DNA of 64,000 nt, taken from assembly GCA_052386675.1 (NCBI GenBank), contig JBQTJX010000019.1, forward strand, positions 83,599 to 147,598, written 5' to 3'. Made by a program: the position numbers and the translations under genes. Source of the DNA: RBG-16-66-20 sp052386675. GTDB taxonomy: Bacteria > Pseudomonadota > Gammaproteobacteria > Burkholderiales > SG8-39. The notes under the pieces are model-generated. The model did not search any database. It was not told where the DNA came from and worked only from the letters and a program-made list of their open reading frames with translations. This document shows, one piece after another, positions 42,463 to 50,956 of this stretch (positions within the stretch are counted from its first letter, which is position 1; the number at the start of each line of letters is the position of its first letter).

Positions 42463-43461
42463 TCAGGCCCGGATCTCCCAGTCTTCCCGGTACAGGCCGA
42501 GCGCGCGCATCGCGGGGAAGTCGTTGAAGGAGAACAGCACCGCCTCCTCGTGCGCGCCGTGGCGGCAGGTAGTCCACGACGGCACGCAGAAGATGTCCTT
42601 CTCTTCCCACTCGAATCGCTGGTCGCCCACTTCGGACCACCCGCTGCCGGAGGCGACCTGGTAGATGACGCTGCCGGTGTGGCGGACAGGCTCGCCGCTT
42701 GAGCCCTTCTTCAGCAGCTGCAGCCGCGCGCCCATGGTCGGCATGACCGGCCCGTTCGTGAGCGGGTTGCGATACTCATGGAGGGCGCCGTCCTGCTTCA
42801 GCGCGGCATAGCTTTCGTCCCACTTGTAGAGGAATACGGGCGAGTAGGGCCTGGACCAGTTTTCCCGCGAAAGCCCGGTGGCGGTCTGAACGGTTTGTGG
42901 ATGGACTTGATAAAAATTCGCGTCCAGCGAATTCATGAGCGGGATGTCGAGGCCGTCCTGCCAGGTGCACTGCGTGCCGCCTGCCTCGACGCCATGGTCG
43001 TGCCAGGTGCCGTTGGGCGTGAGCACGAAGTCGCGCGCACCGAGGGAGAGGCGCTCGCCGTCGACCACGGTGTAGGCGCCGCGGCCTTCCATCACGAAGC
43101 GCAGGGCCGAGGCCTGGTGGCGGTGCGCCGAGGTGAACTCGCCCGGGTTCATCACCTGCACGCCGGTGTAGAGCAGGCCGGCCGCGGCGCTCCATTCCTT
43201 GCGGCCCGGGTTGACCAGCATGACGACGCGCCGGGCCGCCTTCTCGGCCGAGACCAGCGTCGCTGCCTGCCGGACCGCCGGCTCGACATCGCGCCATTTC
43301 CAGTGCATGGGCACGGACTTGGGCTGGGGAAACCACGGCTCGATGTCATTGGCGACATTCCACAGCGCGCCCAGGTTCCGGCCCTCAAGCGCCCGGTAGT
43401 AGGCCTCGAGTTCAGGGGTGTCCTCGACATTCGCCCGGCCGATGACATTCTCGCGTTTCAT
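42463..43461 (-). CDS. gentisate 1,2-dioxygenase-like bicupin
   Basis: 332-aa bicupin. The N-terminal cupin shows the iron-binding pattern SAHRHQASALRFVMEG with a later His (GTWHDHG), typical for gentisate or salicylate 1,2-dioxygenases that cleave the aromatic ring. The second cupin (PVRHTGSVIYQVASG) is weaker. Gentisate would be the product of salicylyl-CoA 5-hydroxylase-type chemistry, and a related monooxygenase is encoded 4 kb away. It is divergent from a Liv-type transporter. Confidence 0.84.
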   Translation of the reverse strand: MKRENVIGRANVEDTPELEAYYRALEGRNLGALWNVANDIEPWFPQPKSVPMHWKWRDVEPAVRQAATLVSAEKAARRVVMLVNPGRKEWSAAAGLLYTGVQVMNPGEFTSAHRHQASALRFVMEGRGAYTVVDGERLSLGARDFVLTPNGTWHDHGVEAGGTQCTWQDGLDIPLMNSLDANFYQVHPQTVQTATGLSRENWSRPYSPVFLYKWDESYAALKQDGALHEYRNPLTNGPVMPTMGARLQLLKKGSSGEPVRHTGSVIYQVASGSGWSEVGDQRFEWEEKDIFCVPSWTTCRHGAHEEAVLFSFNDFPAMRALGLYREDWEIRA

Positions 43462-43467
43462 GGCACC

Positions 43468-43481
43468 CTAGTCTATACTAG
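43468..43481. promoter_or_regulatory. inverted repeat in the dioxygenase/Liv divergent promoter
   Basis: CTAGTCTATACTAG: 5-bp arms CTAGT/ACTAG around CTAT, in the 47-bp gap between the divergent gentisate-dioxygenase-like gene and the Liv binding-protein gene. Possible shared operator; TATACT could also act as a -10 box. Confidence 0.45.
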
Positions 43482-43508
43482 TGGCCTGATTTCAAAGGAG
43501 GAAACATT

Positions 43509-44696
43509 GTGCACGCTCCCATTCTGAAGACGTTCGCGGCGGCAGTGGCCGCGTCGCTGTTCGCCGCCGCTCCCGCGCTCGCGCAGCAGAAGGTCAAGAT
43601 CGGCTTCATCACCACGCTGTCCGGCCCGCAGGGCGTGATCGGCAACGACATGCGCAACTCCGTGGAACTGGCGCTGGACCACCTCGGCCGCAAGGTTGGC
43701 GGTCTGCCCGTCGAAGTGATCTACGGCGATGACCAGGTCAAGCCCGACGTGGGCAAGCAGGTGGCCGACGAAATGCTCAAGAAGCACCAGGTCAATTTCG
43801 TCTCCGGCGTCATCTGGTCGAACGTGATGCTCGCGGTGGCCCCCACGGTGACCTCTGCCGGCACGTTCATGATCGGCACCAACGCCGGCCCCAACCAGCT
43901 CGCGGGCAAGGACTGCAACGAGCTGTACTTCACCACCTCCTGGCAGAACGACCAGACTCCGGAGGCGATGGGCAAGTACATGCAGGATGCCGGCCTGAAC
44001 GACGTCTACCTCATGGCGCCGAACTATGCCGCCGGCAAGGACATGATCAACGGCTTCAAGCGCTACTTCAAGGGCCGGGTCGTGGACGAGGTCTATACGC
44101 GCCTGGGCCAGACCGACTACCAGGCCGAGCTGTCGCAGATGCGTTCCAAGAACCCGAAGGCAGTGTTCGTGTTCTACCCCGGCGGCATGGGGATCTCGTT
44201 CCTGCGCCAGTACTCCGAGGCCGGCCTGCGCGGCCAGTTCCCGCTGTACTCGGTGTACACCGTGGACGAGCTGTCCATCCCCGCGGTCAAGCATGCGGCG
44301 CTGGGCCAGCTCGAGACGCGCTACTGGAGCCCGGACCTGAAGAATCCGGCCAACCAGAAGTTCGTCGCCGACTACGGCAAGAAGTACGGCGGCAAGCTGC
44401 CCTCGTTCTACGGCGCCCAGAGCTACGACGGCATCATGCTGATCGACTCCGCGGTCAAGGCGGTGAAGGGCAACCTCGCCGACAAGAAGGGCATGATCGC
44501 GGCGATGCGCAAGGCCGACTTCGCCTCCACGCGCGGCAAGTTCACCTACAACAACAACCACCACCCGATCCAGAACTTCTACCTGCTGAAGGCGGTGGCG
44601 GGACCGGGCGGCAAGGATCCGGTGATGGAGATCCAGAAGACGGTGTTCGCCAACCACAAGGATTCCTTCTACAAGGAATGCCCGATGAAGTGGTAG
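43509..44696 (+). CDS. branched-chain amino acid-type ABC transporter binding protein
   Basis: 395-aa periplasmic receptor (Peripla_BP_6): signal peptide FAAAVAASLFAAAPALAQ, then KVKIGFITTLSGPQGVIGNDMRN. AAAGGAGGAAAC gives a strong ribosome site before the GTG start. In proteobacteria such receptors often bind aromatic acids rather than leucine, which suits the aromatic gene neighbourhood (inference). A rho-independent terminator separates it from the permease genes, so it may be made in excess. Confidence 0.92.
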   Translation: MHAPILKTFAAAVAASLFAAAPALAQQKVKIGFITTLSGPQGVIGNDMRNSVELALDHLGRKVGGLPVEVIYGDDQVKPDVGKQVADEMLKKHQVNFVSGVIWSNVMLAVAPTVTSAGTFMIGTNAGPNQLAGKDCNELYFTTSWQNDQTPEAMGKYMQDAGLNDVYLMAPNYAAGKDMINGFKRYFKGRVVDEVYTRLGQTDYQAELSQMRSKNPKAVFVFYPGGMGISFLRQYSEAGLRGQFPLYSVYTVDELSIPAVKHAALGQLETRYWSPDLKNPANQKFVADYGKKYGGKLPSFYGAQSYDGIMLIDSAVKAVKGNLADKKGMIAAMRKADFASTRGKFTYNNNHHPIQNFYLLKAVAGPGGKDPVMEIQKTVFANHKDSFYKECPMKW

Positions 44697-44718
44697 GGCA
44701 GGGACGCCGGGACTGACG

Positions 44719-44748
44719 GGGGCGCGGGCGACCGCGCCCCGTTTTTTT
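44719..44748 (+). terminator. rho-independent terminator or attenuator between the Liv receptor and permeases
   Basis: Perfect 9-bp stem GGGGCGCGG/CCGCGCCCC with loop GCGA followed by GTTTTTTT. It ends one base before the ATG of the livH-like gene, so the downstream genes depend on readthrough or a weak internal promoter. Confidence 0.85.
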
Positions 44749-44749
44749 C

Positions 44750-45664
44750 ATGATCCTCTACTTCGAACAGATCCTGAACGGCCTCCAGCTGGGGGTGATG
44801 CTGTTCCTGATGGCCGCCGGGCTGACGCTGGTGTTCGGCATCATGAACCTGGTGAACCTGGCGCACGGCGCGCTGTACATGGTGGGCGCGTACCTGGCGA
44901 CATACTTCTTCCAGGCCACCGGCTCGTTCGTGCTCGGGGTGGCGCTCGCGCTGGCCGGTACCCTGGTCGTCGGCGTCGTGACCGAGCTGGTGGCGCTGAG
45001 GACGCTGTACGAGCGCGACCACCTCGACCAGGTGCTGGCCACCTTCGGCCTGATCCTGATCTTCAACGAACTGGTGGCACTGGTCTGGGGACGGGCGGCG
45101 ATCTACAGCACGCTGCCGGAGTACCTGCAGGGCCATGTCGAGATCGTGGCCGGGCTGCGCTATCCCCTGTACCGGCTCCTGATCATCATCGTCGGCCTCG
45201 CGGTCGCGGCGGGGCTCTGGTATGTCGTGGTGCGCACGCGCCTGGGCATGCTGATCCGCGCCGGCGCGTCCAACCGCACCATGGTGGCCGCCCTGGGCGT
45301 CAACATCCGCCTGCTCTACACGATGGTGTTCGGCTTCGGCGCCGCGCTGGCGGGGCTGGCCGGCATCATGGCCGGGCCGATCTACGCGGTGCAGCCGGGC
45401 ATGGGCGAGCTGGTGCTGATCCAGGTGTTCGTGGTGATCGTCATCGGCGGCATCGGCTCCATCCGCGGCGCGCTCGCCGGCGCGGTGATCGTGGGCGTGG
45501 TGGATACGCTGGGCCGGGCGTTCCTGAAGCCTGTGCTGGCCACGGTCTGGTCGCCGGTGGTGGCCGACAGCGCCGGCCCGGCGCTCGCCTCGATGCTGAT
45601 CTACCTCCTCATGGCGGTGGTGCTGGCGCTGCGCCCCGAGGGACTGTTCCCGTCGCGCTCATGA
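44750..45664 (+). CDS. livH: ABC transporter permease LivH type
   Basis: 304-aa inner membrane permease with eight or so helices. Family motifs include NGLQLGVMLFLMAAGLTLVFGIMNLVNLAHG and VVIGGIGSIRGALAGA. It starts one base after the terminator T-run, so its ribosome site would lie in the stem. It pairs with the LivM-like permease, whose ATG overlaps its stop. Confidence 0.92.
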   Translation: MILYFEQILNGLQLGVMLFLMAAGLTLVFGIMNLVNLAHGALYMVGAYLATYFFQATGSFVLGVALALAGTLVVGVVTELVALRTLYERDHLDQVLATFGLILIFNELVALVWGRAAIYSTLPEYLQGHVEIVAGLRYPLYRLLIIIVGLAVAAGLWYVVVRTRLGMLIRAGASNRTMVAALGVNIRLLYTMVFGFGAALAGLAGIMAGPIYAVQPGMGELVLIQVFVVIVIGGIGSIRGALAGAVIVGVVDTLGRAFLKPVLATVWSPVVADSAGPALASMLIYLLMAVVLALRPEGLFPSRS

Positions 45665-46632
45665 GACCCTCGGCCCGCACCGTGGCGTTGTTGGCCGTGC
45701 TCGCCCTGCTGGCGGCGGTGCCGACGCTTGCCGCCGCCTTCAACCAGCCGTTCTACCTGGACCTGTTCCGCCGCATCATGATTTTCGCCATCGCGGCGGC
45801 CTCCCTCAATCTGATCCTCGGCTATGGCGGTATGGTGTCCTTCGGCCACGCCGCCTACCTCGGCATTGGCGCCTACGCCGTGGGCGTCCTGGCCCATCAC
45901 GGCTTCCACAGCGGCTTCCTGCAATGGGGCGTGGCCATCGGGGCCTCGGCGCTGGTGGCGCTGGTGATCGGCGCGGTCTCCATCCGCACCAGCGGCATCT
46001 ACTTCATCATGATCACGCTCGCCTTCACCCAGATGCTGTACTACCTGGGCATCTCGATCGAGGAGTACGGCGGCGACGACGGCATGCGGGTGGCGAAGCT
46101 CTCCCAGTTCGGCGGGCTGGTCGAGCTCTCCGACCCCGCGACCTTCTACTATGTGGTGCTGGCACTGCTGGCGCTGGTGCTGCTGCTGGTGCAACGGCTG
46201 GTCGACTCGCGCTTCGGCATGGTGATCCGCGCCGCGAAGTCCAACGAGGCGCGCTCCCGTGCCATCGGCTTCTCGCCTTACGCGTACCGCCTTGCAGCCT
46301 TCGTCATCGCAGGGGCGATCTGCGGCCTGGCGGGCGCGCTGCTGGTCAACCAGACGGCCTACCTGACCCCGGAATTCATGAACTGGACGCGCTCCGGGGA
46401 ACTGATGTTCATGGTGATCCTGGGCGGCATCGGGACCATCGCGGGGCCGCTGTTCGGCGCCGCTGCGCTGCTGCTGCTCGAGGACCTGTTGCAGGGCTGG
46501 AGCGTGCTGCCGAAATGGGTGCACGAGTACTGGCAGCTGTACCTGGGCATCATCCTCGTGCTGGTGGTGCTGTTTGCCAAGCGCGGGCTGGCCGGGCTGC
46601 TGCCGGGCGGGAAGGACGGGCGCGATGGCTGA
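45661..46632 (+). CDS. livM: ABC transporter permease LivM type
   Basis: 323-aa permease. Motifs: NLILGYGGMVSFGHAAYLGIGAY near residue 55 and the cytoplasmic loop VIRAAKSNEARSRAIGFSPYAYRL. Starts within the livH stop and ends 8 bases inside the livG-like gene. Second pore subunit of the transporter. Confidence 0.92.
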   Translation: MRPSARTVALLAVLALLAAVPTLAAAFNQPFYLDLFRRIMIFAIAAASLNLILGYGGMVSFGHAAYLGIGAYAVGVLAHHGFHSGFLQWGVAIGASALVALVIGAVSIRTSGIYFIMITLAFTQMLYYLGISIEEYGGDDGMRVAKLSQFGGLVELSDPATFYYVVLALLALVLLLVQRLVDSRFGMVIRAAKSNEARSRAIGFSPYAYRLAAFVIAGAICGLAGALLVNQTAYLTPEFMNWTRSGELMFMVILGGIGTIAGPLFGAAALLLLEDLLQGWSVLPKWVHEYWQLYLGIILVLVVLFAKRGLAGLLPGGKDGRDG

Positions 46633-47398
46633 GGCGCTGCCTGGCGTTCTCCTCCAGGTCGAAGGGCTGCGCAAATCCTTTGGCGCGCTCGCCGCCACCG
46701 ACGGCGTGGACCTGGCGGTGCGCGAGGGCGAGACGCACGCCATCATCGGGCCCAACGGTGCCGGCAAGACCACCTTCATCAGCCAGCTCTCGGGGATGCT
46801 GCGCCCCGACGAGGGCCGCATCCGTTTCGCCGGAGAGGACATCACGGCGCTGCCGGCGCCCGAGCGCTCGCTCAGGGGCCTGGCGCGCTCGTTCCAGATC
46901 ACGAGCATCTACCGCGAGTTCACCGCGCTGGACAACGTCGCGCTGGCGGTGCAGGCGCACGCAGGACACAGCTTCCGGTTCTGGCGCCCGGCGCGCGCGG
47001 ATTCCACTTTGCGCGATCCGGCGCGCGCCGTGCTCGAGGAAGTCGGACTGGGCGCGCGCGCGGACATCGTCGCCGCCAATCTCGCGCATGGCGAGCAGCG
47101 GCAGTTGGAGATCGCCATGGCGCTTGCGACCGGCCCGCGCCTGCTGCTGCTGGACGAGCCGGTGGCCGGGATGGGCACCGACGAATCGCTGCGCATGGTG
47201 GAGTTCCTCGCCACGCTGAAGGATGAAAAGCGGGGCCGCAAGACCATGGTCCTGGTCGAGCACGACATGGACGCGGTGTTCACGCTGGCCGACCGCATCT
47301 CGGTGCTGGTCTATGGGCGCATCGTCGCCACCGGCACGCCGGAGGAAATCCGCGCCAATCCCGAAGTTCGCGCCGCCTACCTCGGGGAGGAAATCTGA
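46625..47398 (+). CDS. livG: ABC transporter ATP-binding protein LivG type
   Basis: 257-aa ATPase: Walker A GPNGAGKTT, signature LAHGEQRQLEIAMALA (degenerate LSGGQ as usual for LivG), Walker B LLLDEPVAGM and the BCA_ABC_TP_C-like C terminus GTPEEIRANPEVRAAYLG. I use ATG 46625 (MAEALPGVLL), overlapping livM by eight bases. Confidence 0.92.
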   Translation: MAEALPGVLLQVEGLRKSFGALAATDGVDLAVREGETHAIIGPNGAGKTTFISQLSGMLRPDEGRIRFAGEDITALPAPERSLRGLARSFQITSIYREFTALDNVALAVQAHAGHSFRFWRPARADSTLRDPARAVLEEVGLGARADIVAANLAHGEQRQLEIAMALATGPRLLLLDEPVAGMGTDESLRMVEFLATLKDEKRGRKTMVLVEHDMDAVFTLADRISVLVYGRIVATGTPEEIRANPEVRAAYLGEEI

Positions 47399-48099
47399 TG
47401 CTCGCCGTAGAGGGCCTCGAGACGAGCTACGGCCTGTCGCAGGTGCTGTTCGGCGTCAGCCTGCGTGTCGAGGCGGGCGAGGTGGTGACGCTGCTGGGGC
47501 GCAACGGCATGGGCAAGACCACCACCGTGAGCAGCCTCATGGGAATCGTGCCGGCGCGATCGGGCAGCATCCAGTTCGACGGCAGGGCGATGCGCGGGCT
47601 GGCGTCCTACCGCGTGGCGCAATCGGGGCTGGGACTGGTGCCGGAGGGGCGGCAAATCTTCCCCAACCTTACCGTGCGCGAGAACCTGGTCGCGACCGCG
47701 GCGAACAGGACCGGGCGCGCGGCGCCCTGGACGCTGGAGCGGGTGTACGCGCTGTTCCCGAACCTGCAGGCGCGCGCGACCAACTATGGCAACCAGCTCT
47801 CCGGAGGCGAGCAGCAGATGCTCGCCATCGGCCGCGCGCTCATGACCAATCCGAAGCTGCTCATCCTGGACGAGGCCACCGAAGGCCTGGCGCCGCTGAT
47901 CCGCATCGACATCTACCGCTCCATCGCGGCGCTGAAGGCCGAGGGCCTGTCCATCCTGGTGATCGACAAGGACGTCAAGGCGCTGACCCGCGTCGCCGAC
48001 CGGCACTACGTACTGGAAAAGGGGCGGGTGGTCTGGAACGGCACTTCCGCCGAACTCGTGGCGCAGGAAGACGTCCAGCACCGCTACCTGGGTGTGTAG
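47398..48099 (+). CDS. livF: ABC transporter ATP-binding protein LivF type
   Basis: 233-aa ATPase completing the Liv system: Walker A GRNGMGKTT, signature LSGGEQQMLAIGRAL, Walker B LLILDEATEGLAP. The ATG shares one base with the livG TGA. It is followed by a long hairpin repeat that may terminate the operon. Confidence 0.93.
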   Translation: MLAVEGLETSYGLSQVLFGVSLRVEAGEVVTLLGRNGMGKTTTVSSLMGIVPARSGSIQFDGRAMRGLASYRVAQSGLGLVPEGRQIFPNLTVRENLVATAANRTGRAAPWTLERVYALFPNLQARATNYGNQLSGGEQQMLAIGRALMTNPKLLILDEATEGLAPLIRIDIYRSIAALKAEGLSILVIDKDVKALTRVADRHYVLEKGRVVWNGTSAELVAQEDVQHRYLGV

Positions 48100-48115
48100 C
48101 CGGGGGTAATCGGGA

Positions 48116-48172
48116 AAATCAGGGACGGACCACGTTTTCCCGCACCTGGAAAACGTGGTCCGTCCCTGATTT
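48116..48172. repeat. perfect 25-bp inverted repeat (7-nt loop), REP-like hairpin
   Basis: Left arm 48116-48140, loop CGCACCT (48141-48147), right arm 48148-48172, all 25 base pairs matching; key core CAGGGACGGACCACGTTTTC. It fills the space between the convergent livF stop (48099) and the glutamine-synthetase-like stop (48172-48174), so it could work as a two-way transcription terminator. A half copy is in the flavodoxin-ligase junction (19114). Confidence 0.88.
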
Positions 48173-49560
48173 CAGTAGAGTTCGAAGTACTCGCGCTGCT
48201 CCCAGTCGGTGACTTCCTGGTTGAAGCGCGCGAGTTCGGCTTCCTTGATGCGGCAGTAGTAGTCCACAAAGGTCGCGCCCAGGCCTTCCTTCAGGGCGGC
48301 ATCCGCGCGCAGCGCGTCGAGCGCGTCCGCGAGCGAGGCGGGAAGCGCCTTGCCGCGCTTGTCGTAGGGCGTCTCGGCCGCGGGGCCGGGATCCAGCCTG
48401 CGCTTCACCCCGTCCATGCCGGACACGATCTGCGAAGCGAAATACAGGTACGGGTTGGCCGCGGGCTCGCCGATGCGGTTCTCGATGCGCGAAGCCGGGT
48501 CGCCCGGCCCGCCCAGCACGCGGATCATGACCCCGCGGTTGTCCCTGCCCCAGAGGATGCTGTCCGGGGCGAGTGCGTAGGGTCGATAGCGCTTGTAGCC
48601 GTTGATGGTCGGGGTGGAGAACACGGCGCTTGCGCGTGCGTGCTCGATCAGCCCGCCCAGGAAGTTCATGCCGAGCGGCGACAGGATTTCGCCCGCGCCG
48701 GGCATGAAGGCGTTGGCGCCGTCCTTCGCGCGCAGGGACTGGTGCAGGTGCCAGCCGCTGGACATCAGGTTCGGCAGCTTGGGGCGGCACATGAACGTGG
48801 CGTGGTAGCCGTGGCGGCGCAGGATCTGCTTGGTGGCGCTGCGGAACAGCACCATGGCGTCGGCGGCGGCAAGACCATCCATGGCGCCCAGCGTCACTTC
48901 GACCTGGCTCGGGCCGTATTCCATCTCATAGGAGCGCAGCGGCAGGCCCAGGCCGGCGAGGTTGGCGCGCAGGATCTCGAGCGCCGCTTCCATCTGGTCG
49001 TAGCGCAGCTCGGAGAGCAGGTGGTAGCCGTTGGCGAGCAGCGCCACCTCCGGTGGTGTGCCAGGCTGGCCGGCGTCCTCCGGACGCAGGCGCGGATCGA
49101 GCAGGCGGAAGATGTGGAACTCGATCTCCAGCCCGGCGATCAATCCGTAGCCGGCCCGCTTCAGCTCCTCCAGGGACCGGCGCAACAAACCGCGCGTGTC
49201 GAAGGGCACCGGCTTGCCGTTGGGGAAGCGCAGGTCGCACAGCACCCAGCCGGTCGCCGGCGCCCAGGGCAATATCTTGAAGGTCTGCGGATCGGCGACC
49301 ATGACCGCGTCCGCGGCGCCCTGCAGCTCGGGGATGCCGAAGCCGGCGCCAGCTGAGAACACCGGGAATACGGTCTTGCCCGAAGTGTCCTTCATGAGCA
49401 GCGAGCTCGGGAAGCCGACCCCGTTCTCGAGCGCGGCGGCAACTTCGGCGGCGGCGATGGCCTTGACGTGCAGCAGGCCATGCTGGTCCGCGAACGCGAA
49501 GCGCACGGTCTCGAGGCCGCGCGCGGCAACCTCCTCCAGGAGTTCCTTGTGGCTGTTCAC
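48172..49560 (-). CDS. glutamine synthetase family protein (type III/PuuA-GlnA-like)
   Basis: 462-aa GS-fold ligase. The N-terminal beta-grasp region (FAFADQHGLLHVKAIA) is followed by catalytic blocks GLEIEFHIF, MEYGPSQVEVTLG, HATFMCRPKLPNLMSSGWHLHQSL and RIENRIGEPAANPYLYFA. Non-housekeeping members glutamylate amines such as ethanolamine, polyamines, methylamine or aniline. The GTG at 49560 starts six bases after the Rieske oxygenase stop. Adjacent oxygenase and GS-like genes recall aniline-type oxidation via gamma-glutamylanilide (hypothesis). The 3' end touches the hairpin repeat. Confidence 0.88.
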   Translation of the reverse strand: MNSHKELLEEVAARGLETVRFAFADQHGLLHVKAIAAAEVAAALENGVGFPSSLLMKDTSGKTVFPVFSAGAGFGIPELQGAADAVMVADPQTFKILPWAPATGWVLCDLRFPNGKPVPFDTRGLLRRSLEELKRAGYGLIAGLEIEFHIFRLLDPRLRPEDAGQPGTPPEVALLANGYHLLSELRYDQMEAALEILRANLAGLGLPLRSYEMEYGPSQVEVTLGAMDGLAAADAMVLFRSATKQILRRHGYHATFMCRPKLPNLMSSGWHLHQSLRAKDGANAFMPGAGEILSPLGMNFLGGLIEHARASAVFSTPTINGYKRYRPYALAPDSILWGRDNRGVMIRVLGGPGDPASRIENRIGEPAANPYLYFASQIVSGMDGVKRRLDPGPAAETPYDKRGKALPASLADALDALRADAALKEGLGATFVDYYCRIKEAELARFNQEVTDWEQREYFELY

Positions 49561-49565
49561 GTCGA

Positions 49566-50882
49566 CTACGCGGCCTTCGCGTTCCAGGGCGCGCGCAGCC
49601 TGCGCGCCGCGTCGGCTTCCCTGTAGTAGTCCTCCCAGCGCCCGGTCGGGCCGATGCCGTCCACCGCCGGCGGACCGGTTAGGGACGAGGCCTGCGCGGC
49701 GTCGAGCATCATCATGGTCTTCTCGCCCTTGCCGGTCTTGTTGATCGCGTCCACCAGCAGGCGCCGATAGAGCACGATGCCCTTGTCGGTGGTGCCGAGG
49801 TTCTCCTTTGTCCGGTCGGAGATCCGGCCCGGCGACTCGCACGCGAACTGGTCGTGGATGTTGATGTCGAAACCCATCCCGGTATAGGTGGCCTTGCGCT
49901 GCTGCTCGGCGTCGAAGCCCCAGCCCGTGTCCCGGTTGTGGATCGGCTTGTAGTCCGGCGCCGGATAGGTCTTCAGGCGCTGCTCGCGCATGGTCTTCTT
50001 GTCCACCGGCGTGGTGAAGCTGGTGAAGATCGAGAACCAGTAGCAGCCATGGTCATCCACCGGCACGTGCCACTGCGTGATGGTCATCTCCGCGTTCATC
50101 GGGATGACGAAGGCCTGCGGGAACAGGATGTGCGTCGAGCGGCCATGCGTCTTCTGCTCGTCGATCCTGCGCAGCGTGACCAGGCGCATGCCGTAGTCGG
50201 TCTTCGCCACCGTGATCTCCGGACGGTCGTACTCGCGCAGCACCTTGGTGATCGGCAGGTCGGAATCGGAGGGCTTGCCTCGGAACTGCTTGCCGTAGCT
50301 GGCCGCGGTGTCTTCGTCCTCGAAGTAGCGGTGCAGGAACGAGGCGTGGGCAGGATCGATTCCCACCTCCAGGGCCTGCAGCCAGTTGCAGTCCCAGTAG
50401 CCCTTGAAGGCGAAGGTGTAGGCGTCCGGCGCGGTGAAGCAGTCGAAGTGCGGGAAGGCGGAAGGCTCGCCCGCGCCCAGCCACGCGAACAGGATGCCGC
50501 TGCGCTCGAGCACCGGGTAGGCGCGCTGCCTGATGTGCTCGCACATCCGGCTGCCCTGCGGCTCGCCGGGCGTCTCCAGGCATTTTCCCTGCACGTCGAA
50601 CAGCCAGCCGTGGAAGGCGCAGCGCAGGCCGCCATCCTCCCAGCGTCCGTAGGCAAGGTCCGCGCCCCGGTGCGGGCAATTCCGGTCCAGCATGCCGTAG
50701 CGGCCCTTGTCGTCCCTGAACAGGACGAAGTGTTCACCCATCAGGGTGCGCGGCAGCACCGGCCGTGGTCCCTGCAGCTCGTCCACCAGCGCCACCGGCT
50801 GCCAGTAGTTGCGCAACAGCTTGCCGGCGGGCGTGCCCGGGCCGACCCGCGTCATGAGTTCGTTCTGTTCAGCGCTGATCAT
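49566..50882 (-). CDS. Rieske aromatic ring-hydroxylating oxygenase, alpha subunit
   Basis: 438-aa oxygenase of the phthalate-dioxygenase-like class. Rieske [2Fe-2S] ligands are CPHRG and CAFHGW (Cys-x-His ... Cys-x2-His); the mononuclear iron site is GIDPAHASFLHR. No reductase or ferredoxin gene is adjacent, so electrons must come from elsewhere. The short spacing to the GS-like gene indicates an operon. It is divergent from a Bug binding protein, a usual source of substrate uptake. Substrate unknown. Confidence 0.91.
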   Translation of the reverse strand: MISAEQNELMTRVGPGTPAGKLLRNYWQPVALVDELQGPRPVLPRTLMGEHFVLFRDDKGRYGMLDRNCPHRGADLAYGRWEDGGLRCAFHGWLFDVQGKCLETPGEPQGSRMCEHIRQRAYPVLERSGILFAWLGAGEPSAFPHFDCFTAPDAYTFAFKGYWDCNWLQALEVGIDPAHASFLHRYFEDEDTAASYGKQFRGKPSDSDLPITKVLREYDRPEITVAKTDYGMRLVTLRRIDEQKTHGRSTHILFPQAFVIPMNAEMTITQWHVPVDDHGCYWFSIFTSFTTPVDKKTMREQRLKTYPAPDYKPIHNRDTGWGFDAEQQRKATYTGMGFDINIHDQFACESPGRISDRTKENLGTTDKGIVLYRRLLVDAINKTGKGEKTMMMLDAAQASSLTGPPAVDGIGPTGRWEDYYREADAARRLRAPWNAKAA

Positions 50883-50956
50883 GGCGACCTCGAAACAGTG
50901 GTGGCGACGACATGGGAGACTTGCGGATAATTATAGGCAGCCAAGGAGCCCGATCC

